DNA from: Bacteroidota bacterium
Lineage (GTDB): Bacteria; Bacteroidota; Bacteroidia; UKL13-3
Length of the DNA stretch: 64,000 nucleotides
Assembly (NCBI GenBank): GCA_040388375.1
Contig: JAZKBU010000007.1
Span: 150,403 to 214,402 of the forward strand
Reading direction: 5' to 3'
Each line of letters opens with the position of its first letter. Position 1 is the stretch's first letter. Under the pieces are notes generated by a model that saw only the letters and a program-made list of their open reading frames with translations, was not told the origin of the DNA and made no database searches. Position numbers and translations under genes: made by a program. Of this stretch, positions 6,958-15,296 are shown in pieces.

Positions 6958-9060
6958 GTGAAATTTTTAGCGCATATATTAGTAGGGCTCATTAGTTTAC
7001 AGTATGCCGTAGCAGGTACTATTGTAACCAGTGTAAGTACGCTTCCTTCTTTTGGAAACGTTTATCCGTATAACAGTTCAACCAGTTTAAAATATACCGT
7101 TTCGGGTACAAGCTTAACAGCTCCCTTAATTATAAGCAGCAGCCCTGCCTTTGAGGTTTCATTAACCTACGGGTATGGTTATACAGGTTCCATTACCATT
7201 AACCCAACTTCAGGTACGGTAAGCAGCACTGTTGTTTACGTAAGATTCAGTCCTTCTGTAGTAGCCACTTATGCCAGTGCTAGTAATAGTGTAACCAATG
7301 CAAGTGTAGGCTCTACAACCGTAAGTGTAACGGTAAGCGGTACCTGTATAGCTACCACTGTTCCCAGTGGTGCATCTGCTTATTACAATACAATTGGTAA
7401 CGTAAGAGGAGCAGGTTTAAAAACAGCTTTGTATGGTAAAGTATCGGTAGGTACTACAGCCGTTGGTTATACGCCCGGTGTATGGAATGCTTATGCCACT
7501 ACCGATGTGCAACCCAACGGAAAAGTATGGGATATATACAGCGCCCGTTTCGATGTGAACTCGCCCTATGAATATACCCTGAGCACCAACCAGTGTGGTA
7601 ATTATTCGCTTGAAGGCGATTGCTACAACAGGGAACATTCGTTTCCGCAGAGTTGGTTTAACTCAAGCACCCCAATGGTAAGCGAGTTAAACCATGTTTT
7701 TGCTTCGGACGGAAAAGTAAACGGTATGCGCAATAATTACCCTTATGGTAATGTAACTACTGCTACTTATACCAGCGCTTATGGAGGTAAATTAGGTACC
7801 AGCACTGCCAATAATTTTGGTTATACAGGTACTGTTTTTGAACCTATTGATGAATATAAAGGCGACTTAGCCCGTGGTTATTTTTTTATGGCTACCCGCT
7901 ACGAAAACTTAATTGCCGGCTGGAGCACCAATGGCAATGCAGGCGATATATTAGCAGGTAATAGTTTTCCGGCATTTTTACCGTGGCAGTTAAGCTTGCT
8001 TTTAAGCTGGAACAATTTAGACCCCGTAAGCGATAAAGAAATAAAACGCAACAATGCAGTAGCCGCATTACAAGGAAACAGAAACCCGTTTATTGATAGT
8101 CCGCAATACGTGCAAAGAATATGGGGTGGGAGCATAGCGCCTGAACCAACCATAAGCAGCAGTAATTTAACTTATACCCACAACGGAACCAATACTGCTA
8201 ATTTATATTGGAAAAGCGGTAATGGAAACAGACGTATAGTTATAGCCAAAGCAGGTAGTGCCGTTAATTCATTCCCTACCGATACCTTTGCTTATACCGC
8301 CAATGGTGCTTTTGCCAGTGGCACTAATTTAGGTAATAGCTGTTACGTGGTTTATAACGGAACAGGCAGTTCATGTACCATTACCGGGCTTAACAATATT
8401 ACCAATTATTATATGGCTGTTATTGAATACAATGGTATTTCCAATATTACAAACTATAATACCACCACCTTTTTAGCCAGTGCACAGGTTACCTTACCTG
8501 TTAAGTGGTTAGGCTTTCAGGCTAGTTTGTATACCGATGAATCAGTACTATTAAACTGGCAAACAGCTACCGAACAAAACAATGCTTGGTTTGAAACAGA
8601 ACGCAGTACAGATATGGTTAATTGGTTAAGCGTTGATAAACAAAAAGGAGCAGGCACCAGCAACCGCATTAATACTTACAATAGCATAGATAATATAGCA
8701 GCTTTAACCAATACCGAAAACATTTATTACCGCATTAAGCAAACAGATGTAAATGGTAATTACACCTATAGCGATGTAAAACAGGTTACTATTAACAACA
8801 ATCAAAATATAACAGTACAAGTTAGTCCTAATCCATTCCATAACACTCTTGGTTTAAACATAACATTGCCTACACCGCAAACCGTGAAAATTGCTATTAA
8901 AAACGGACTGGGTATAACCGTAGCTATATTTGAAAAAGAAGTAAACACCGACAACCAATACATTCAGATGGACGACTTACAAAGTTTACCAAGTGGTCTG
9001 TATATGGTACAAATTGAACATAGCTTTGGTACGCAAATAGTGAAATGCGTTAAAAATTAA
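6958..9060 (+). CDS. Secreted endonuclease I family nuclease with T9SS sorting domain
   Basis: A 700-residue exported nuclease. The GTG start gives a clean signal peptide (MKFLAHILVGLISLQYAVAG). Residues about 20-130 are a beta-sandwich, Ig-like region rich in Ser/Thr. The catalytic part (~130-395) is endonuclease I (EndA/BsnI type), with the NREHSFPQSWF and HVFASDGKVNGMRNNYPYG motifs holding the His and metal-binding residues. Further beta-rich regions follow, and the last ~80 residues are a type IX sorting domain (VSPNPF ... LPSGLYMVQI). It should degrade extracellular DNA or RNA. TACTTTTG, a good -7 element, lies at 6946-6953, only four bases before the GTG, so the message may be leaderless. 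Confidence 0.92.
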   Translation: MKFLAHILVGLISLQYAVAGTIVTSVSTLPSFGNVYPYNSSTSLKYTVSGTSLTAPLIISSSPAFEVSLTYGYGYTGSITINPTSGTVSSTVVYVRFSPSVVATYASASNSVTNASVGSTTVSVTVSGTCIATTVPSGASAYYNTIGNVRGAGLKTALYGKVSVGTTAVGYTPGVWNAYATTDVQPNGKVWDIYSARFDVNSPYEYTLSTNQCGNYSLEGDCYNREHSFPQSWFNSSTPMVSELNHVFASDGKVNGMRNNYPYGNVTTATYTSAYGGKLGTSTANNFGYTGTVFEPIDEYKGDLARGYFFMATRYENLIAGWSTNGNAGDILAGNSFPAFLPWQLSLLLSWNNLDPVSDKEIKRNNAVAALQGNRNPFIDSPQYVQRIWGGSIAPEPTISSSNLTYTHNGTNTANLYWKSGNGNRRIVIAKAGSAVNSFPTDTFAYTANGAFASGTNLGNSCYVVYNGTGSSCTITGLNNITNYYMAVIEYNGISNITNYNTTTFLASAQVTLPVKWLGFQASLYTDESVLLNWQTATEQNNAWFETERSTDMVNWLSVDKQKGAGTSNRINTYNSIDNIAALTNTENIYYRIKQTDVNGNYTYSDVKQVTINNNQNITVQVSPNPFHNTLGLNITLPTPQTVKIAIKNGLGITVAIFEKEVNTDNQYIQMDDLQSLPSGLYMVQIEHSFGTQIVKCVKN

Positions 9061-9070
9061 AGGCTAGGCA

Positions 9071-9125
9071 TGTTTCGACTACGCTCAACATCCCCAACGT
9101 GTAGAGACGTTGCATGCAACGTCTT
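9071..9125. repeat. REP-like intergenic element with 20-bp perfect palindrome
   Basis: Contains TTTCGACTACGCTCAAC followed by the perfect palindrome AGACGTTGCATGCAACGTCT (9105-9124) and a T-run. It may double as a terminator for the nuclease gene. The CGACTACGCTCAAC piece resembles repeats scattered in intergenic spaces of this phylum. Confidence 0.65.
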
Positions 9126-9234
9126 TTTACCAAAACCATACCAGTCATATCGAGCATAAATTCTTTCTTTTAGCAAACTTTGGATTTATTAATATGCGCT
9201 ATTTTTATAAATTGCACCCAAGCATATTATAACC

Positions 9235-10122
9235 ATGAAATTCGGACAAGTAACCAACCCAGAAGATATAGACTTTACCATTCCTGCTGACGATACAAAC
9301 AACCGTAACGTACTCAAAGGAAAAGAATCAACCGGCTTTAAAGCCTACGTTGGTTGTGCCAAATGGAATAAAACCGATTTAAAAAACTTTTATCCCCGTG
9401 GTACCAAAGATGAGTTGGCTTATTATGCTTCGCAGTTTAACAGCATAGAGTTAAATGCTACCTTTTACCGTTTGTTCCCGGCCGAACAGTTTGAAAAATG
9501 GCGCGATGCCGTACCCGAAGGATTTAAGTTCTTCCCTAAAATTGGGCAGGATATTTCCCATTTAAAACGCTTAAACAATACCGAAAAGTTAGTAGATGAA
9601 TACATACACAATGTATCGCATTTAAACGATAAGCTGGGTGTTCCATTCTTGCAAATGATAGAAAACTTTGCGCCTAAAGATTTTGAACGTGTAAAAGCAT
9701 TTATCAATCATTGGCCTGTTGATTTTCCTTTGTCCGTTGAGTTCAGGCATACCAATTGGTATAACGACAAAGCCGTAGCCGATGAATTATATGCCATATT
9801 AGAAAGCCGTAACATACTCAACGTATTGGTTGATACTGCGGGTAGGAGGGATTTAATGCACATGCGTTTAACCACACCCACCGCCTTTATACGTTACGTA
9901 GGCGCCAACCATGAGTCAGACTACAAACGTTTAGACGATTGGGTGGAACGTATTGCTGCCTGGAAAAAACAAGGATTACAAGAGTTATACTTCTTTGTTC
10001 ATCAAAATATAGAGAAAGAATCGCCATTGCTTTCCGCTTACTTTATTGAAAAACTCAATAAAAAAATAGGAACCGATATACCTATTCCAAAAACATTAGA
10101 CACTGCGGGTAAGTTGTTGTAA
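9235..10122 (+). CDS. DUF72 (YecE-type) protein
   Basis: A 295-residue cytosolic protein of the DUF72 family, an uncharacterised TIM-barrel group. The opening strand of the fold is visible (KAYVGCAKWNKTDLKNFYPRGTKDELAYYASQFNSIELNATFY), and GFKFFPKIGQDISHLKRL and LSVEFRHTNWY are typical downstream segments. The start has ~35 residues before the barrel, which is longer than many homologues. It stands alone, with no co-oriented neighbour closer than the subtilase gene 126 bp downstream. No enzymatic activity is established for the family, so no function is assigned. Confidence 0.88.
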   Translation: MKFGQVTNPEDIDFTIPADDTNNRNVLKGKESTGFKAYVGCAKWNKTDLKNFYPRGTKDELAYYASQFNSIELNATFYRLFPAEQFEKWRDAVPEGFKFFPKIGQDISHLKRLNNTEKLVDEYIHNVSHLNDKLGVPFLQMIENFAPKDFERVKAFINHWPVDFPLSVEFRHTNWYNDKAVADELYAILESRNILNVLVDTAGRRDLMHMRLTTPTAFIRYVGANHESDYKRLDDWVERIAAWKKQGLQELYFFVHQNIEKESPLLSAYFIEKLNKKIGTDIPIPKTLDTAGKLL

Positions 10123-10129
10123 CCATTGC

Positions 10130-10154
10130 ACTCGCTCGCGTCCCGCGAGTGAGT
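10130..10154. terminator. Hairpin after the DUF72 gene (terminator or REP-like)
   Basis: ACTCGCTCGCG (10130-10140) and CGCGAGTGAGT (10144-10154) pair with one wobble and a TCC loop, eight bases after the stop codon. No T-run follows. Its sequence resembles the hairpin at 14281-14317, so both may be copies of a dispersed element. Confidence 0.6.
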
Positions 10155-10200
10155 ATATTGCTTAGCCTTCGGCTACTTTTAAAATCATACACCTCAATAT

Positions 10201-10230
10201 TTTGATAAGAGAGGCTTATTATTATATTTG
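10201..10230 (+). promoter_or_regulatory. Bacteroidota-type promoter of the subtilase gene
   Basis: Exact -33 TTTG (10201-10204) and exact -7 TATATTTG (10223-10230) with an 18-bp spacer, 18 bp before the ATG at 10249. This is the clearest promoter in the window. Confidence 0.75.
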
Positions 10231-10248
10231 TTTTCCAAAAATAAACAA

Positions 10249-12513
10249 ATGAAAAAGTCATTCCTGTCAGCATTACTATTCCTTACCATTTTATATGCGT
10301 TTGCTCAAAACCAAGCCGCTGTAAAACCTAAGCTTTCGCCTTTTACCCGTAAGTTTATGTTAGAGCAGCAAAGCAAGTCGAAAGACCAAAAGCCAAACTA
10401 TTTATACAAAAAAGGAAACGATGGAAAACTATATGTTAGTGCCGTTATTAAAGTAACCGATGCCACTGTTGCACAAAATGGTTTAAATAAAATTGGTGCC
10501 CATGTAGGTACAAAAGCCGGAAAAGTTTGGACAGTAAAAGTGCCGGCCGATAAAGTGCAGGAGTTTGTGGAGTTAGCAGGCATTTTTTATATACAGATAG
10601 ACGAGCCTGTAAAGCCACATTTAAATATAGTGCGTGGTGTTACCCGTGTTGATTCCGTTCAAAAAGGCATTAACTTACCACTTGCTTATAGTGGTAAAAA
10701 CGTGGTAGTAGGCGTAATTGATTTTGGCTTTGATTATAAGCATCCAACCCTTTTTGATACACTTGGCACACGTTACAGAGTAAAACAAGTATGGGAACTA
10801 AACGGAACAGGAACACCACCGGCAGGCTATACTTATGGTCGTGAAATAAAAGACACCAACAGCATTAAAGCTGCCGATACCGATAACCCAAAACAAACAC
10901 ATGGTACCGGAGTTGCAGGTATTGCTGTAGGTTCAGGCTACGGAAGCCCAACACTGAATACACGTTACAGAGGTATTGCATACGATGCCGACATTGTATT
11001 TGTAGGCGTAAGACGCGATTCTATTGAACAACAATGGTTAGAAGGCGGGTTTTCCGATTTTATAGATGGTATCAGTTATATATTTGAGTATGCTAAATCC
11101 GTTCAAAAGCCAGCCGTTATTAATATCAGCTGGGGCTCACAATCAGGCCCGCACGATGGCAATACACTTTTCAACGAAGCCTGCGATAACCTGACAGGCA
11201 GCGGACGCATTATAGTAATGAGTGCCGGAAACGATGGCGAAGAAAAAATACATCTTTCCAAAACATTTACTCCTACCGATAGTTTGCTGAATACCTTTCT
11301 TACGTTTACCCCGGCTACCTATAAAAGAACCTGGGTTGATGTGTGGGGCGATACCAGCAAAACATTTTGTGGACAGGTAACATTATACAGCAACGGAGTT
11401 GCAGGCAGTACCACGGGTATGGTTTGTATTGACGATTTAATGCATCCGTTTACCTTAATTGGTGCCAATGGCGATACCTGTACTGTTGAAGTAATTACAT
11501 CAACATCAGAATTTAACGGTAAACCCCGTATGACATTGAGTATATTTAACAAAGCTGCTGATAATATATGCGTTACCTTAAAAGGAACCGATGGTGCTAT
11601 AGATGCATGGAATGAATATTACTATTATGGTTTTCCAAAAGGTTTTCAAAGTGAATTCAGCAATTTAAGTTATTCATGGGCAACAACAGGCAATACCAAT
11701 ACTACCGTAAGCGATATGGGTGCAGGAAGATCAATTGTATTGGTAGGAGCCTATGCTTCCAAAATTTCTTATACCGATATTAATTCAAATCCGTGGTCCT
11801 ATTCAAGTTATGTAACATCAGGTAAAGCTGTTCCATTTTCAAGCCATGGTCCTATGATAGATGGAAGGATTAAACCTGATATTTCAGCACCAGGTCTTAC
11901 CATTGGTACAGCTTATACTTCATACGATAGTGCTTATACAGCAACAGGTGCGAGCAGCAGGAGCATTGTAAGTGGGTTTACCCATCCTGTTAGCGGTAAA
12001 AGATATTACTATGGCGAGTTTACCGGAACATCAGCATCAGCACCCGTAGTTTCAGGTATAGTAGCCTTAATGTTGCAAGCCAATCCACATTTATTCCCTT
12101 CACATGTGCTTAACATTTTTGCCAAAACAGCCATTACCGATACCCATACAGGAACCCTTCCGGCAGAAGGCAATAACACCTGGGGACACGGAAAAGTAAA
12201 TGCTTATGGCGCATTGAAAGGTGCCATAGCCGTTTTAAGTGTATATAATTCAGCAGGTAAAAAGTTAGAGTGTGCATTGTATCCAAATCCTAACAAAGGC
12301 GACTTTACTTTGGATTACGCTTCAGCCGATAAGAATCCTTTGCATATAGAAATATTCAACAGCAGTGGCAGCAAAGTATTATCAAAAGACTGGATTCCGG
12401 AGATAGGTTTAAACAGCAATACCATTAACCTGTCAAATGAACCACAAGGTATTTATATCATCAGGCTTTCATCAGACGAAGGTTTTACTACCATGAAAAT
12501 GCTGATAGACTAA
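10249..12513 (+). CDS. Secreted subtilisin-like serine protease (S8) with T9SS sorting domain
   Basis: A 754-residue exported protease. I start it at the ATG 10249, which gives the signal peptide MKKSFLSALLFLTILYAFAQ and lies 18 bp after a perfect promoter; an earlier TTG would put charged residues in front. Residues ~20-140 look like a prodomain. The catalytic triad is complete: D158 (VVVGVIDFG), H218 (THGTGVAGIAVG) and S595 (GTSASAPVV). The long gap between His and Ser holds an inserted beta-rich domain (~340-500). The C-terminus (YPNPNKGDF ... QGIYIIRL) is a type IX sorting domain, so the enzyme is cell-surface bound or released. It probably digests external protein. A strong terminator follows. 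Confidence 0.93.
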   Translation: MKKSFLSALLFLTILYAFAQNQAAVKPKLSPFTRKFMLEQQSKSKDQKPNYLYKKGNDGKLYVSAVIKVTDATVAQNGLNKIGAHVGTKAGKVWTVKVPADKVQEFVELAGIFYIQIDEPVKPHLNIVRGVTRVDSVQKGINLPLAYSGKNVVVGVIDFGFDYKHPTLFDTLGTRYRVKQVWELNGTGTPPAGYTYGREIKDTNSIKAADTDNPKQTHGTGVAGIAVGSGYGSPTLNTRYRGIAYDADIVFVGVRRDSIEQQWLEGGFSDFIDGISYIFEYAKSVQKPAVINISWGSQSGPHDGNTLFNEACDNLTGSGRIIVMSAGNDGEEKIHLSKTFTPTDSLLNTFLTFTPATYKRTWVDVWGDTSKTFCGQVTLYSNGVAGSTTGMVCIDDLMHPFTLIGANGDTCTVEVITSTSEFNGKPRMTLSIFNKAADNICVTLKGTDGAIDAWNEYYYYGFPKGFQSEFSNLSYSWATTGNTNTTVSDMGAGRSIVLVGAYASKISYTDINSNPWSYSSYVTSGKAVPFSSHGPMIDGRIKPDISAPGLTIGTAYTSYDSAYTATGASSRSIVSGFTHPVSGKRYYYGEFTGTSASAPVVSGIVALMLQANPHLFPSHVLNIFAKTAITDTHTGTLPAEGNNTWGHGKVNAYGALKGAIAVLSVYNSAGKKLECALYPNPNKGDFTLDYASADKNPLHIEIFNSSGSKVLSKDWIPEIGLNSNTINLSNEPQGIYIIRLSSDEGFTTMKMLID

Positions 12514-12540
12514 TTCGATAAGACGTATTGCTTTTACATA

Positions 12541-12581
12541 AAAAAAACACTGGCTTACAAAAGGTAAGCCAGTGTTTTTTT
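12541..12581. terminator. Bidirectional terminator
   Basis: AACACTGGCTTAC and GTAAGCCAGTGTT pair around AAAAG, flanked by A and T runs on both sides. It separates the subtilase from the convergent gene at 12595. Confidence 0.95.
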
Positions 12582-12594
12582 TATGCAATAAAGA

Positions 12595-14193
12595 CTATTT
12601 AATAATGTTGATGATACCTGCGCTGTTAAATTTTTTATACTCATATTGGGTTAAAAAGCTACTATCTCCAAATTTTACCCAATTGTGGTTATAATCCATT
12701 TCATAGAACATTATAAAAGGCTCTTTCATTTTTTTACTGTCTAATGTTTTATCACTGCAAGCCAATTTACGAACAAAACTACCGTCATCATTAAAATTGA
12801 CCAAAGCCATTACTTTATCTGAACTACCAAACATAGTTTTTAGGTCTTTACCATAAGTATTTTTTAACAAACCGTTTAATTCATAATTTTTAGGGTTATC
12901 ATAAAATAAAATAGATAATTTATCATCAATTAGAATGTTCTTATAACCAAAGTGAATTTTACTAAGATTTTTGGTTTTCCAATCAATTACATGATACCAA
13001 TTTATTTTATTGTCAATATTGCTAAAACTTAGTATCCCAATACCTTTATATTTTCTCAAAGCATAGGCTTCTGTTATGTTCTGAGCTTGTAAAGCTTTAT
13101 CTTGAACGCCATAATTAGCATAGTCATCTCTATACATTTCAAAACTGATATAATGGTTTGTTTTACCAACAATACTTTTAAATTGAATATCATATTTTTG
13201 AAGAAAAGTTTCCTTGTACATATCTTTTGGAATTATGGTTTTTCCAATAGAGTCTAATTTATTGGTATTTAAATTATATTTCTCTGCATGTGCTATATAT
13301 TCAATCTCGTTGTTTGCAATTTTCTTGAAAATACTAAACAAAAAGCAAGTATTTGTATGGGGCTCATATTTAAAATCGTACCATAAATAAGTATCCAGAT
13401 AAAGATTAAATTTAACTTCTTCTACTTTATCTGTCATTAATTGGTGTTTCATAAGGTAAATATAACTTCCTCTGCGGTATTCATCTTTTTTCTGGTGGCT
13501 ACTGCTTCTAAATTTAAGAACAATCTCGTCTTTATCCATATTTAAAGTTTCAAACTCAGAACTAGCAAAAGCAGTGGCATTCATGAAAAAATTATTCTTG
13601 CCCATTAGCTTCAAACTTGTTGGATGATAGAGTTCATAATTAAATAGGGAAGTGGTATCATCCTTTGTTTTTTGAGAAGTAAAATAAAACATTACCTTAT
13701 CTTCTTTTTCAGCATAACATAAATTTAGATTATGAATATTACTTTTGTATATATCTTTCTTTATCAAATTCATCCAATCTGTTTGTTCACTCAAATCAAG
13801 TTTGATAGATTTTAAATAAATTGATATAGAATCTGTTGCACTTATATAGTCTTTTCGGTATAAAATCACTCTATCATGCGTAAAAACAAAATCAGAGATG
13901 GTTTTAGGCTCGTTTTGACCAAGATATCCTGTTTCAAAAACAATAGAACCTATTATTTCATTACTTTTATTATACCGTACTATTTTTTGAAAAAAATAGG
14001 ATCTAGGAAATTTAATATCCCATAGTTCTTCATAGCGATAATAAGAGTTTTCGTCAGTGCCAATAATTTTAAATCTATCCCACTGCATGCCTCTTTTTTT
14101 TACAGGCTCCCATTGGGCTGAGAATTGCTGACTGTAGAGTGATTGACTAAATAAACTTGTTAGTAAAAGTAGTAATAATAGGTTTTTCTTCAT
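12595..14193 (-). CDS. Secreted protein of unknown function
   Basis: A 532-residue protein that I do not recognise. The N-terminus is a signal peptide (MKKNLLLLLLLTSLFSQSLYSQ), followed by a mature region with alternating hydrophobic and polar residues and many Tyr/Lys/Asn, consistent with beta-propeller or other all-beta structure. There is no lipobox cysteine and no type IX sorting domain, so a periplasmic location is most likely. No catalytic motif is apparent. It is a single-gene unit, converging on the subtilase through a shared terminator. Codon use is more AT-rich and less repetitive than that of the adhesin-like neighbours. Confidence 0.7.
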   Translation of the reverse strand: MKKNLLLLLLLTSLFSQSLYSQQFSAQWEPVKKRGMQWDRFKIIGTDENSYYRYEELWDIKFPRSYFFQKIVRYNKSNEIIGSIVFETGYLGQNEPKTISDFVFTHDRVILYRKDYISATDSISIYLKSIKLDLSEQTDWMNLIKKDIYKSNIHNLNLCYAEKEDKVMFYFTSQKTKDDTTSLFNYELYHPTSLKLMGKNNFFMNATAFASSEFETLNMDKDEIVLKFRSSSHQKKDEYRRGSYIYLMKHQLMTDKVEEVKFNLYLDTYLWYDFKYEPHTNTCFLFSIFKKIANNEIEYIAHAEKYNLNTNKLDSIGKTIIPKDMYKETFLQKYDIQFKSIVGKTNHYISFEMYRDDYANYGVQDKALQAQNITEAYALRKYKGIGILSFSNIDNKINWYHVIDWKTKNLSKIHFGYKNILIDDKLSILFYDNPKNYELNGLLKNTYGKDLKTMFGSSDKVMALVNFNDDGSFVRKLACSDKTLDSKKMKEPFIMFYEMDYNHNWVKFGDSSFLTQYEYKKFNSAGIINIIK

Positions 14194-14280
14194 GGTTTAG
14201 TAAGGTATAAAAGGCGGCAAATAAAAGCTTATTCTATTAATATATTTACATTTAATTTCCTCTTAGTATTCACTTAAGTT

Positions 14281-14317
14281 CTTGGCACTTGCTTACTTTT
14301 CGCAAGTGAGTGCTAAG
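14281..14317. terminator. Hairpin after the repressor gene
   Basis: CTTGGCACTTGCTT (14281-14294) and AAGTGAGTGCTAAG (14304-14317) form a 14-bp stem with three G-T wobbles and a 9-base loop, seven bases beyond the stop of the minus-strand repressor. Resembles the hairpin at 10130-10154. Confidence 0.6.
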
Positions 14318-14323
14318 AATAAA

Positions 14324-15082
14324 CTAATTCTTTTTCAATCCCTCTATCTCAACCCGCATACTCCGCAGCATATTCATAATACTATCCAGGTTTAATTCAT
14401 CCTCCTTCGTATCCGACATATTCAGGTTACACACAAACTCCCATATTTCAATAACCGTAGCAGCATGTACAGCATAAGGTTCGTAGTTTTTATTATCAGA
14501 AACCAACTGTAAGTTGTTACCATCGCGAAATACCCGTTTATAAACAACTCCTTCATCTTTGGTAATTAATACATACGTGCTGCCATTGCGTATATCGTTA
14601 ATCGATTCCACATACTTACCAATTACAAAACAACCATCTTTAAGCGGAGGCATCGAGTCGCCTTTAATAGGGAAAGCACGGTGTTTGCCTATAACCCTAA
14701 ACGGCAAATTCATTACAGGTAAACTTTCAATATACTCAGGATCGGCATAACCATTTAAGTACCCTGCCGAGGCTTTTACCGTTACCACTTCCACCTGGTC
14801 GTTGTTATTTTTATCAACCACAATCGGAAACAGAATACGGTTATCACCCACCTTAATTAAAGAGTCTGTATCAACCGTTCGCAGGTCACATTTAACCAAT
14901 GCATCAATAGAAACATGAAACAGATTCGATATTTTAATTAAGGTCTCCACTGGCGGATCGCAACGTTCTTCCTCGTACGAGCCAATACGGGCGCGTGTAC
15001 TATCTAAGGCATTGGCCAACTGTTCCTGCGACCATTTTTTTAACTGCCTTAAATGCTTGATGTTACTTGAAATTTTACTCAT
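14324..15082 (-). CDS. XRE / S24 LexA-UmuD-like self-cleaving repressor
   Basis: A 252-residue regulator. Residues 1-60 are an XRE helix-turn-helix (LRQLKKWSQEQLANALDSTRARIGSYEEER). Residues ~100-220 are an S24 LexA-type peptidase: the nucleophile S143 is in KGDSMPPL, the general base K182 in VVYKRVF, and A106-G107 (ASAGY) is the expected self-cleavage bond. The last ~30 residues are an extra amphipathic tail. It faces a dinB-dnaE operon, so the likely job is a DNA-damage switch: RecA filaments stimulate cleavage and release the mutagenic polymerases. A perfect inverted repeat overlaps its own start codon, suggesting autoregulation. RecA dependence is inferred from the family, not seen here. 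Confidence 0.9.
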   Translation of the reverse strand: MSKISSNIKHLRQLKKWSQEQLANALDSTRARIGSYEEERCDPPVETLIKISNLFHVSIDALVKCDLRTVDTDSLIKVGDNRILFPIVVDKNNNDQVEVVTVKASAGYLNGYADPEYIESLPVMNLPFRVIGKHRAFPIKGDSMPPLKDGCFVIGKYVESINDIRNGSTYVLITKDEGVVYKRVFRDGNNLQLVSDNKNYEPYAVHAATVIEIWEFVCNLNMSDTKEDELNLDSIMNMLRSMRVEIEGLKKN

Positions 15083-15121
15083 GCTAAAATATTTAGCACA
15101 ATAATACTAAAAATATTGGTA
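15082..15121. promoter_or_regulatory. Candidate tandem operators for the S24 repressor
   Basis: TGCTAAAATATTTAGCA (15082-15098) is a perfect 7-bp inverted repeat with a 3-bp centre and touches the repressor start codon. TACTAAAAATATTGGTA (15105-15121) is a weaker copy with the same 17-bp length, 23 bp further on, i.e. about two helical turns. The second abuts the candidate dinB promoter. Confidence 0.6.
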
Positions 15122-15124
15122 ATA

Positions 15125-15153
15125 TTGCATACTGTTTTCAACAAACAATTTTG
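15125..15153 (+). promoter_or_regulatory. Candidate promoter of dinB-dnaE
   Basis: TTG (15125-15127) and CAATTTTG (15146-15153; one mismatch to TAnnTTTG) with an 18-bp spacer. It starts four bases after the second candidate operator, so a bound repressor would block it. Confidence 0.45.
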
Positions 15154-15241
15154 CATTGTAGTGCCAAGTGGAGGCGAGGTATTTATTTAATTGATTACAA
15201 CGTTTGAAAAATATACTCGTCTCCACTTTACAATAGCAAAA
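15149..15241. repeat. Long inverted repeat in the dinB leader
   Basis: The left arm (15149-15182) and right arm (15213-15241) are near-complements around a 30-base loop. AAGTGGAG, CGAG, ATTGTA and TTTTGC are shared in order; the left arm carries a 5-base insertion (GTGCC) and a single extra G. It would fold into a ~27-bp stem in the leader RNA of dinB, or it is a small MITE-like element. Confidence 0.8.
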
Positions 15242-15296
15242 TACAAAGACTTACAGGAAAAGAAATAGTTCATTAAACAATAACCACTACATCAAC

